The notes beneath the pieces were generated by a model. It made no database searches, was not told the DNA's origin, and saw only the letters and a program-made list of their open reading frames with translations. This document shows positions 1 through 5,632 of a stretch of 10,535 bases of DNA, one piece after another. The position numbers were made by a program, and so were the translations under genes. The stretch covers positions 1 through 10,535 of the forward strand of contig JAGWNO010000068.1 of the NCBI GenBank assembly GCA_028871235.1, written 5' to 3'. The first letter of the stretch is position 1. Every line of letters begins with the position of its first letter. The stretch comes from Gammaproteobacteria bacterium (lineage in GTDB: Bacteria; Pseudomonadota; Gammaproteobacteria; Natronospirales; REEB76).

Positions 1-316
1 CGGGATGCACCACCAGGCCCGCCGGCTTGTTGACGATGATGAGCGCCTGATCCTGGTACAGGATGTCGAGGGGCAGGGCCTCGGGTTTGAGCCCGGTGAG
101 GGGCTCTTCCACCACCGTGAGCCGCACGCGCTGGCCTGTCATGACCGCATCCCGCGGCCGCGGTGCGCGCTCATCCAGCCACACCTGGCCGTCCTTCAGC
201 CAGCGCGTCAGGCGGCTGCGGGAATATTCCGGAAACAGCTGCGCGAGTGCCTGGTCCAACCGGTGACCGGCCAGCTCGACGGGAATCAGGCATTCTTTGA
301 TGATGCGCCGGCTCAT
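1..316 (-). CDS. rluD: 23S rRNA pseudouridine synthase RluD, N-terminal part (cut by window edge)
   Basis: RluD isomerises uridines in helix 69 of 23S rRNA to pseudouridine in the cytoplasm. Only the first 105 residues lie here. Residues about 18-65 form an S4 RNA-binding domain, with HRLDQALAQLFPEYSRSR as its typical opening. Residues about 84-105 begin the catalytic domain, with the family signature DILYQD...IIVNKPAGLVVHP. The catalytic Asp (GRLD motif) would lie beyond the edge. ATG at 316 is the natural start: the alignment with known RluD begins there and no start codon is apparent just upstream in frame. The gene is divergent from bamD across 90 bp, the same pairing as rluD/bamD (yfiO) in E. 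coli, which supports both calls. The RluC/RluA family shares the fold, but the neighbour favours RluD. Confidence 0.9.
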   Translation of the reverse strand, partial: MSRRIIKECLIPVELAGHRLDQALAQLFPEYSRSRLTRWLKDGQVWLDERAPRPRDAVMTGQRVRLTVVEEPLTGLKPEALPLDILYQDQALIIVNKPAGLVVHP

Positions 317-353
317 CCGGAATCCAACTGCAGACGGTGCCGCGGCAGTTTAC

Positions 354-361
354 GTTATACT
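354..361. promoter_or_regulatory. Possible overlapping -10 elements of the rluD/bamD divergent promoters
   Basis: The 90-bp gap between rluD and bamD contains an AT-rich island in GC-rich surroundings. It reads TATACT on the plus strand (356-361) and TATAAC on the minus strand (354-359), both close to the sigma-70 -10 consensus. No convincing -35 was seen at the right distance on either strand, so this is a weak call. If real, the two promoters would overlap and could compete. Confidence 0.3.
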
Positions 362-406
362 TGGCGCCCCTGCAGAACAGCACCTGCCATTCGGATCGAC
401 CCCGTG

Positions 407-1174
407 ATGCGATTCCGCCCAGCCCTGTTGATGTTCCTGACCGCCGGCCTGCTGCTGGCGGGCTGCGCCTCGCAGAAAACCAAGGACGAGACCCTGGCGG
501 CCGGCAAACTGTACACGGAAATCCAGGCGAATCTCGCCGCCGGCAACTACAAGACCGCCATCAGCCGCCTGCAGACCCTGGAAGCGCGCTTCCCCTTCAA
601 TGTCTACGGCACCCAGGCGCAGCTGGACCTCATCTATGCCAACTACATGGATGACGACTACGACACCGCCGAGGATTCCGCCGACCGCTTCATCCGCGAG
701 CATCCGCGTCACCAGGACGTGGACTACGCCTATTATATGAAGGGCGTGGCGTATTTCGACCGGGCACCGGGTCCGCTCATGGCGCTCTTCGGCAGGGATA
801 ATTTCCAGCGCGAACCTTCCGATGCGCAGAAATCCTTCCAGGCGTTCCAGTTGCTGTTGCAGAAATACCCCAATACCAGGTACGCCGTGGACGCGCGCCA
901 GCGCTTGCTGTTCCTGCGCGACCGGCTGGCGGATTATGAATGGGCGGTGGCGGATTACTACATGCGCCGCGGCGCATGGATATCCGCGATCCAGCGGGCT
1001 GATGCCATCATCGAACATTACCCGGAGGCGCCGCGCGTCAAGGACGCGCTGCAGATCCTGTCCACGGCCTACGGCAAACTGGGACTCACCGAACTCGCCG
1101 ACAGCGCACAGAAAGTGCTGGAGATGAATTTCCCCGGGACCTCGCCGGACTACAGGCCCCACGGCCCGGCTTGA
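407..1174 (+). CDS. bamD: Outer membrane protein assembly factor BamD (lipoprotein)
   Basis: BamD is the essential lipoprotein of the BAM complex. It is anchored in the inner leaflet of the outer membrane, where it links BamA with substrate beta-barrels. The 255-residue product (E. coli 245) starts with a lipoprotein signal: Arg-containing n-region, hydrophobic stretch 6-18, and lipobox LAGC with Cys20. Ala at +2 fits outer-membrane sorting. The rest is TPR-like, with family hallmarks RFPFNVYGTQAQLDLIYA (61-78), DRFIREHP (93-100), YMKGVAYF (110-117), YPNTRYAVDA (154-163) and YYMRRGAWISAIQR (184-197). The open frame extends upstream to position 5, but that part is antisense to rluD. ATG 407 places the signal peptide correctly; a GTG directly before it (404) is an alternative. 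The ribosome site is weak. Confidence 0.95.
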   Translation: MRFRPALLMFLTAGLLLAGCASQKTKDETLAAGKLYTEIQANLAAGNYKTAISRLQTLEARFPFNVYGTQAQLDLIYANYMDDDYDTAEDSADRFIREHPRHQDVDYAYYMKGVAYFDRAPGPLMALFGRDNFQREPSDAQKSFQAFQLLLQKYPNTRYAVDARQRLLFLRDRLADYEWAVADYYMRRGAWISAIQRADAIIEHYPEAPRVKDALQILSTAYGKLGLTELADSAQKVLEMNFPGTSPDYRPHGPA

Positions 1175-1214
1175 ACGACGTTCCGGGCAAGCAGTGCGCC
1201 GTCACTGCTTATTC

Positions 1215-1266
1215 TGGGAGCGGCCGTCCCGGCCGCAAACATCGCGGCGAATATCGCCGCTCCCAC
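1215..1266 (+). repeat. GC-rich hairpin repeat, copy 1
   Basis: A 52-bp element with perfect outer arms: tgggagcggc at 1215-1224 pairs with gccgctccca at 1256-1265. Inside are two smaller stems: cggccg-tcc-cggccg (1221-1235) and gcggcga-ata-tcgccgc (1244-1260). The outer and inner stems compete for the same bases, so alternative folds are possible. It lies between convergent bamD and nadE, where REP-type elements often sit and may act as transcript ends or protect 3' ends. No T-run follows, so it is not a classical terminator. Confidence 0.8.
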
Positions 1267-1304
1267 AAACTGCCGCTGCTGCAGTCATTGTTAGTTTTCC
1301 ACTG

Positions 1305-1355
1305 TGGGAGCGGCCGTCCCGGCCGCGAACATCGCGGCGAACCCGGTCCGCTCCA
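1305..1355 (+). repeat. GC-rich hairpin repeat, copy 2
   Basis: Second copy in the same orientation as copy 1, starting 90 bp further on. The first 37 bases match copy 1 with one difference (g for a at 1327). The right third has diverged: the outer arm is now ccgctcca with one C lost, and the gcggcga/tcgccgc inner stem is broken. It ends 11 bp before the nadE stop codon, so it would be in the 3' end of both convergent transcripts. Confidence 0.8.
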
Positions 1356-1366
1356 GCGATTACGCC

Positions 1367-2986
1367 TCAGCGATAGCCGGAAGTGATCGGATAGCGCCGG
1401 TCGCGGCCGAAGGAGCGGCGGCTCACGCGCACGCCCGGCGGACTCTGACGGCGCTTGTATTCCGCGTCCTGCACCATTTTCACCACGCGCTTCACCACGG
1501 CTTCATCGCAGCCCATGGCAACGATTTCCGCGACGCTCTTGTCATCCTCCACGTACGCCGTGAGGATGGGATCGAGCAGCGCGTAAGGCGGCAGGCTGTC
1601 GGAGTCCTGCTGCCCGGGCGCGAGTTCCGCCGAGGGTGCGCGCTCGATCACCGCCGGCGGGATCGCCGGTGAGAGTGTGTTGCGGTAGCGCGCCAACCGA
1701 TACACCAGGGTCTTGGTGACGTCCTTGAGCGGTGCGAAGCCGCCGGCCATGTCGCCGTAGAGCGTCGCATAACCCACCGCCAACTCACTCTTGTTGCCGG
1801 TGGTGAGTACCAGCTTGCCGGTCTTGTTCGACATCGCCATGAGCAGCACGCCGCGGCAGCGGGCCTGGATGTTCTGTTCCGTGATACCCGCGGTATCCCC
1901 GCGCAGGGTTTCCTGCAATGAATCCACCAATGCGCGGAATGCCGGCTCGATGGACAGCGTGTGATACTCCACGCCGAGCATCTCGGCCTGACGGCGCGCC
2001 TCGTTCAGGCTCAATTCCGATGTATGGCGCGACGGCATCATCGCCGCGGTGACGTTTTCACGGCCCAGCGCATCCACCGCGACGGCCAGGGTCAGCGCCG
2101 AGTCGACACCGCCGGAAAGGCCCACGACCGCACCCCCGAAGCGGTTCTTGTGCACATAGTCGCGCACGCCGCGCAGCAGCGCGCGGTACACGCTGTCTTC
2201 CTCGCTGGCATCCACATGCACGGGTCCGGACAGCGCATGCAATCCGTCGCGCAGCTCGAAATCCACCGGATAGAGGCCCTCCTCGAAATTCGGGGCGCGC
2301 ACCGCGACGCTGCCGTCGGCGTTCATGGCGAGCGAGCCACCGTCAAACACCAGACCGTCCTGCCCGCCGACCAGATTCACGTACACGAACGGCAGCCGCG
2401 TGTCGGTGACCCGCCGGCGCAGCTCCTCCTCGCGTTGCCGCTGTTTGCCGATCTCGAACGGCGAGGCGTTGGGGACCAGTATCAGTTGCGCGCCCGCAGC
2501 GGCTGCCTGGCTGGCCGGCTCCGCGTGCCAGATGTCCTCGCAGATATTGAGACCGAGCGGCACACCGGCCACCACCACCAGGGCGGCATCCTCGCCCGGG
2601 GTGAAATAGCGTTTCTCGTCGAACACGCTGTAATTGGGCAATTGGCTCTTGCGGTATTGCGCGCGCACCGTGCCGCCGCCGATCACGCCGCTGACGTTGT
2701 AGATGTGCCCGTCCTCGTACAACGGGTAGCCGACTACGGCATCGATGCCGCGCAGCTCGCGTGCCAGCCGCTGCACGCCGGCTGCCACCTTCCGGCGCAG
2801 GCCGGAATGAAACAGCAGGTCCTCGGGTGGGTAACCGGTGAGCGTCAGTTCTGGAAAGACCACGAGCTGGGCGTGCAACTCATCGCGCGCGCGCAGTGCG
2901 GCGGCCATCACCTTATCCACGTTGCCCGGCACATCCCCCACCAGCAGATCGAGCTGGGCCATGACGATGCGCAATGTCGCGCTCAT
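1367..2986 (-). CDS. nadE: Glutamine-dependent NAD+ synthetase NadE
   Basis: NadE amidates nicotinic acid adenine dinucleotide to NAD+ with ATP, using ammonia from glutamine, the last step of NAD biosynthesis in the cytoplasm. The 539-residue product has the two-domain form. An N-terminal nitrilase-type amidase (about 4-250) carries the triad Glu46 (VVFPELTLTGYPPEDLL), Lys113 (YRKSQLPNYSVFDE) and Cys149 (LNICEDIWH). The C-terminal ATP-pyrophosphatase domain has the P-loop SGGVDS (291-296), then KSELAVGYATLYGDMAGGFAPLKD and the end motif RRSFGRDRRYPIT. Length is normal and no defect was seen. ATG at 2986 starts right at the conserved beginning (MSATLRIVMAQLDLLVGD); a GGGA about 10 nt upstream is a weak ribosome site. 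It follows sucD in the same direction but a terminator lies between, so it probably has its own promoter. Confidence 0.96.
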   Translation of the reverse strand: MSATLRIVMAQLDLLVGDVPGNVDKVMAAALRARDELHAQLVVFPELTLTGYPPEDLLFHSGLRRKVAAGVQRLARELRGIDAVVGYPLYEDGHIYNVSGVIGGGTVRAQYRKSQLPNYSVFDEKRYFTPGEDAALVVVAGVPLGLNICEDIWHAEPASQAAAAGAQLILVPNASPFEIGKQRQREEELRRRVTDTRLPFVYVNLVGGQDGLVFDGGSLAMNADGSVAVRAPNFEEGLYPVDFELRDGLHALSGPVHVDASEEDSVYRALLRGVRDYVHKNRFGGAVVGLSGGVDSALTLAVAVDALGRENVTAAMMPSRHTSELSLNEARRQAEMLGVEYHTLSIEPAFRALVDSLQETLRGDTAGITEQNIQARCRGVLLMAMSNKTGKLVLTTGNKSELAVGYATLYGDMAGGFAPLKDVTKTLVYRLARYRNTLSPAIPPAVIERAPSAELAPGQQDSDSLPPYALLDPILTAYVEDDKSVAEIVAMGCDEAVVKRVVKMVQDAEYKRRQSPPGVRVSRRSFGRDRRYPITSGYR

Positions 2987-3005
2987 GTGACTATTGTCCC
3001 ATAAG

Positions 3006-3062
3006 AAAAATCCCCACCGCTGACGGCAGGGATCTTTCGGCTATTCCTGCCCGGGTGGGATT
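3006..3062 (-). terminator. Rho-independent terminator after sucD
   Basis: Read on the minus strand, aatcccacc (3062-3054) pairs with ggtggggatt (3018-3009, one bulged G). An inner stem ggcagg/cctgcc (3051-3046 with 3030-3025) adds to it, and a run of five T (3010-3006) follows directly. The stem includes bases of the sucD TGA. It should end the sucCD transcript before nadE. Confidence 0.75.
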
Positions 3063-4066
3063 CAACGGCGCGCACGGCCTTTCTTCCTGGCGGCCCGCTG
3101 CTTTGCCGGCCTGGCCGTTGCTGCCACGGGCCGGCGCGTCTTCCTGGAGCCTTTTTTCTTGCTGGCAGCGAGTGCGCGTGCGGCTTTGCCACGCCTGCCC
3201 TGGAGCAGCTGCGCCATGGCGCTGCCCAGTTCGGCCGGCGAGTGCACGGTGCTCACGCCCGCCGCTTCCAGCGCCTCGAACTTGGCCTGGGCCGTGCCCT
3301 TGCCGCCCGAGACGATGGCACCGGCGTGACCCATGCGTTTGCCGGGCGGCGCGGTGACGCCGGCGATGTAAGCGACCACCGGTTTTTTCACGTTCTTGCT
3401 GATGTATTCGGCGGCGGCTTCCTCGTCGGAACCGCCGATCTCGCCCACCATGATGATGCCTTCGGTGTGCGGGTCCCGGGCGAACTACTCGATGACATCG
3501 ATGAAACTCATGCCGTGCACCGGGTCGCCGCCGATGCCCACGCAGGTGGACTGGCCGAGACCATTAGTGGTGGTCTGGAACACGGCTTCATAGGTGAGCG
3601 TGCCGGAGCGCGACACGATGCCCACGCGGCCGGGTTTATGGATATGCCCCGGCATGATGCCGATCTTGCATTCGCCCGGCGTGATGATGCCGGGACAATT
3701 GGGGCCGATGAGCCGGCAGCTGTAATCCTGCATGGCCGCCTTCACGCGGATCATGTCGGTGACCGGGATACCCTCGGTGATGCACACGATGATCCTGATA
3801 CCGGCATCCGCTGCTTCGAGGATCGCGTCCGCCGCGAATGCCGCCGGCACATAGATCATGCTGGCCTCTGCACCGGTGCCCCGCACCGCGTCATGCACCG
3901 TGTCGAACACCGGCAGGTTCAGGTGCCGTTCACCGCCGCGTCCGGGCGTCACCCCGCCCACCAGTTGCGTGCCGTAGGCGATGGCCTGCTCGGAGTGGAA
4001 TGTGCCTTGTTTCCCGGTGAAGCCTTGGCAAATCACGCGGGTCTTTTTATTTACAAGGATGCTCAT
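3062..4066 (-). pseudogene. sucD: Succinyl-CoA synthetase alpha subunit SucD, interrupted by an in-frame TAG
   Basis: SucD binds CoA and carries the phosphohistidine of succinyl-CoA synthetase, which couples succinyl-CoA to succinate plus ATP/GTP in the TCA cycle. Codons 1-193 (4066-3488) give a clear SucD with CoA-binding domain (MSILVNKKTRVICQGFTGKQG) and SRSGTLTYE, GQSTCVGIGGDP. Codon 194 (3487-3485) is TAG, where relatives have Met or Leu (FIDILEMFEKDP in E. coli, FIDVIE-stop-FARDP here). The same frame continues without any shift for 140 codons, including the active-site motif GKRMGHAGAI with His247. So only one base (likely TTG to TAG) separates it from an intact gene. A basic tail of about 45 residues after residue 288 is also unusual. 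The ATG at 4066 has AAGGA 8 nt upstream. Either a real recent nonsense mutation, a sequence error, or a gene translated in two pieces (a second ATG lies at 3451). Confidence 0.88.
3452..3463 (-). promoter_or_regulatory. Possible internal ribosome site for the SucD C-terminal piece
   Basis: On the minus strand GAAGG (3463-3459) lies 7 nt before an in-frame ATG at 3451, about 36 nt after the TAG codon. Reinitiation here would make a 129-residue piece with the catalytic His. The motif also arises simply from the conserved codons for T-E-G-I-I-M, so it may be chance. Confidence 0.2.
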
Positions 4067-4131
4067 TCTTCAATTCCTTAAATCTTGCTTACACTGCATG
4101 CGGCTGACCCGTCCCTGATGGCTCGACCAGC

Positions 4132-4182
4132 CCGGCCATCCATGGCCGGTCGCTCGGCGGCGAAACATGCCGCCGGCATGTT
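4132..4182. repeat. Double palindrome, possible small mobile or REP-like element
   Basis: Two near-perfect inverted repeats sit 14 bp apart. They are ccggccat-cc-atggccgg (4132-4149) and aacatgccg-c-cggcatgtt (4164-4182). Together they form a compact, strongly structured block right after the sucD relic. They differ from the repeat at 1215, so this would be a separate element type. No T-run follows, and no second copy is in the window, so the element identity is inferred from structure alone. Confidence 0.5.
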
Positions 4183-4184
4183 CG

Positions 4185-4259
4185 TTACCCGCCTCGCCCC
4201 TGTTTCCCGGTAAAACCCTGACAGATCACTTTGGTTTTCTTGTTTACCAGAATGCTCAT
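4185..4259 (-). pseudogene. Relic of a second sucD start (24-codon remnant)
   Basis: Read from ATG 4259, the frame gives MSILVNKKTKVICQGFTGKQ followed by G-R-G-G and a TAA (4187-4185). The first 21 residues equal the SucD N-terminus encoded at 4066 except Lys for Arg at position 10. At DNA level about 15 of 63 bases differ, nearly all at silent third positions, so this is an old, once-selected copy and not a fresh duplication. It keeps a ribosome site (AGGGG, 7 nt before ATG). The G-R-G-G may correspond to residues 42-45 of the long copy, where the next codon is GAA against TAA here, suggesting an internal deletion of codons 22-42. That part is short and could be chance. A 24-residue peptide could still be translated. 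Confidence 0.75.
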
Positions 4260-4288
4260 TATGCAACCCCTCGAATTCTCAGACTTGG

Positions 4289-4340
4289 GTGGCAGCGGTG
4301 ATATGCGCCGCGATGATCGCGACCGGGACGGTCGCTTCCA
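4289..4340 (-). repeat. GC-rich hairpin repeat, copy 3 (diverged)
   Basis: Inverse orientation relative to copies 1 and 2. Aligned without gaps to copy 1 it matches at 44 of 52 positions. Two of the eight changes are paired: the inner stem cggccg/cggccg has become cgaccg/cggtcg, which keeps the helix. The outer arms and second stem carry mismatches. It lies between the sucC stop and the sucD relic. Confidence 0.7.
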
Positions 4341-4384
4341 CGGACCACTGCTTCACAGAGCGCCGCTCCGGCAGATTCCGCATT

Positions 4385-5551
4385 TCAGCCGTTCACTGAG
4401 GCGACCACCTTCCTGGCCGCGTCGGTGAGATCGTTGGCAGGGGTGATGGCGAGACCGCTCCTGGCGAGCAGCGCCTTGCCCTGCTCCACGTTGGTGCCTT
4501 CGAGACGCACCACCACCGGCACGCGTGCGCCGACACCCTTGACGGCGTTGATGATGCCCTCGGCGATGAGATCGCAGCGCACGATACCGCCGAAGACGTT
4601 CACCAGGATAGCCTTGACGCTCTTGTTGGAGAGGATGAGATTGAAGGCCGCGGTCACGCGTTCGGTGGTGGCGCCGCCGCCCACATCGAGAAAATTCGCC
4701 GGCGTGCCGCCGTGCAGCTTGATGATGTCCATGGTGGCCATGGCGAGGCCCGCGCCGTTCACCATGCAGGCGATGTCGCCGTCCAGGGATACGTAATTGA
4801 GCTCATGCTCCTTGGCCTCGCTCTCGCGTGCATCTTCCTGGGCCCGGTCACGCATCCCGGCCAGTTGCGGCTGACGGTAGAGCGCGTTGTCGTCCAGGTT
4901 CACCTTGGCATCCAGCGCCAGCACGCGGCCGTCCCTGGTGATGATGAGCGGATTGACCTCCACCAGGCTCGCATCCTTCTCCATGAACAGGCGGTAGAGC
5001 CCGTCCACGATGCGGTTGAAGGCGGCCAGCTGTTGCTTGTCGGTGATGCCGAGACCGAAGGCCAGCTCGCGCGCCTGGAAGGCTTGCAGTCCGGCGGCCG
5101 GATGCACATGCACCCGGAATATCTTCTCCGGCGTCCTGGCGGCGACCTCCTCGATCTCCATGCCGCCGGCGGCGGAGGCCATGAACACCACCCGTTCACG
5201 GGCGCGGTCCACCAGCACCGACAGATACAGTTCGCGGGCGATGTCGGAGCCGGCCTCGATCAGCAGCGTGTCGATGGGCAGGCCCTCGGGACCGGTCTGA
5301 TGGGTGACGAGGCGCGTGCCGAGCAGCGTCTCGGCGGCCTGCCTGACTTGGTCGAGGTTTCTGACCAGCTGCACGCCCCCGGCCTTGCCGCGGCCGCCGG
5401 CATGCACCTGGGCCTTCACCACCCACAATGAGCCGCCCAGGGACTTGGCGGCTGCCACCGCCGCCGCCGGGGATCGGGCTGGATGCCCGTTGGGTACCGG
5501 AATGTCGTATTCTGCGAACAGCTGTTTCGCCTGATATTCGTGCAGGTTCAT
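4385..5551 (-). CDS. sucC: Succinyl-CoA synthetase beta subunit SucC (ADP-forming type)
   Basis: SucC is the nucleotide-binding, succinate-binding partner of SucD in the TCA cycle enzyme. The 388 residues equal the E. coli length and align end to end. An ATP-grasp domain has VVKAQVHAGGRGKAGGV (44-60) with Lys46, and metal ligands fall in EVNPLIITRDG (Asn200) and LALDAK (Asp214). The C-terminal alpha/beta domain has GNGAGLAMATMD-like MVNGAGLAMATMD, NFLDVGGGAT (287-294) and NVFGGIVRCDLIAEGI. The frame extends 26 codons upstream to an ATG at 5629, but MNLHEYQAKQ at 5551 is the universal start. No clear Shine-Dalgarno precedes it. SucC itself is intact, in contrast to its downstream partner. Confidence 0.96.
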   Translation of the reverse strand: MNLHEYQAKQLFAEYDIPVPNGHPARSPAAAVAAAKSLGGSLWVVKAQVHAGGRGKAGGVQLVRNLDQVRQAAETLLGTRLVTHQTGPEGLPIDTLLIEAGSDIARELYLSVLVDRARERVVFMASAAGGMEIEEVAARTPEKIFRVHVHPAAGLQAFQARELAFGLGITDKQQLAAFNRIVDGLYRLFMEKDASLVEVNPLIITRDGRVLALDAKVNLDDNALYRQPQLAGMRDRAQEDARESEAKEHELNYVSLDGDIACMVNGAGLAMATMDIIKLHGGTPANFLDVGGGATTERVTAAFNLILSNKSVKAILVNVFGGIVRCDLIAEGIINAVKGVGARVPVVVRLEGTNVEQGKALLARSGLAITPANDLTDAARKVVASVNG

Positions 5552-5564
5552 GGGGCGCGGGAGT

Positions 5565-5617
5565 TTCGCAGTGGGAGTGAAAGGCGCTATTTTGAAGCAA
5601 ACACCCCGCGTTCGCAA
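5565..5617. promoter_or_regulatory. Possible face-to-face sigma-70 promoters for sucC and pilS
   Basis: In the 81-bp gap between divergent sucC and pilS, the minus strand shows TTGCGA (5617-5612), a 17-bp spacer and CAAAAT (5594-5589). The plus strand shows TTCGCA (5565-5570), a 17-bp spacer and TATTTT (5588-5593). Each hexamer matches about four of six consensus bases. The two -10 boxes occupy nearly the same bases, so only one promoter could be used at a time. Weak by motif score; position is the main support. Confidence 0.3.
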
Positions 5618-5632
5618 AGCCGAGGTCATCGC

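Larger units (their letters stand above)
4067..4384 (-). other. 318-bp sucC-sucD spacer
   Basis: In most bacteria sucC and sucD are nearly adjacent. Here 318 bp separate them. From sucC onward (minus strand) the spacer holds a diverged copy of the GC-rich hairpin repeat (4340-4289), a ribosome site plus the first ~21 codons of another sucD (4259-4185), two strong palindromes (4182-4164 and 4149-4132), and finally the ribosome site of the long sucD. No full gene fits here. It looks like debris from rearrangement or insertion within an old operon. Confidence 0.75.

Noticed and set aside
5..406. Upstream extension of the bamD frame
   Set aside because: It is antisense to rluD and would bury the lipoprotein signal peptide at residue 135. 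ATG 407 gives the correct lipobox.
1215..1355. CRISPR array
   Set aside because: Only two repeats, with strong internal hairpins, a diverged right end, a further copy elsewhere, and no cas genes.
1171..1386. Short open frames across the bamD-nadE gap
   Set aside because: They are produced by the GC-rich hairpin repeats, overlap the nadE end, and resemble no protein.
1961..3004. Long plus-strand frame antisense to nadE
   Set aside because: Composition shadow of a high-GC gene; His-rich, no domain, while the opposite strand is a full NadE.
3485..3487. TAG as pyrrolysine or general readthrough
   Set aside because: No pyl genes are visible, the site is a Met/Leu position in the family, and pilR uses TAG as a true stop.
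5552..5629. 26-codon upstream extension of sucC
   Set aside because: SucC universally begins MNLHEYQAKQ. The extension has no similarity and covers the promoter region.
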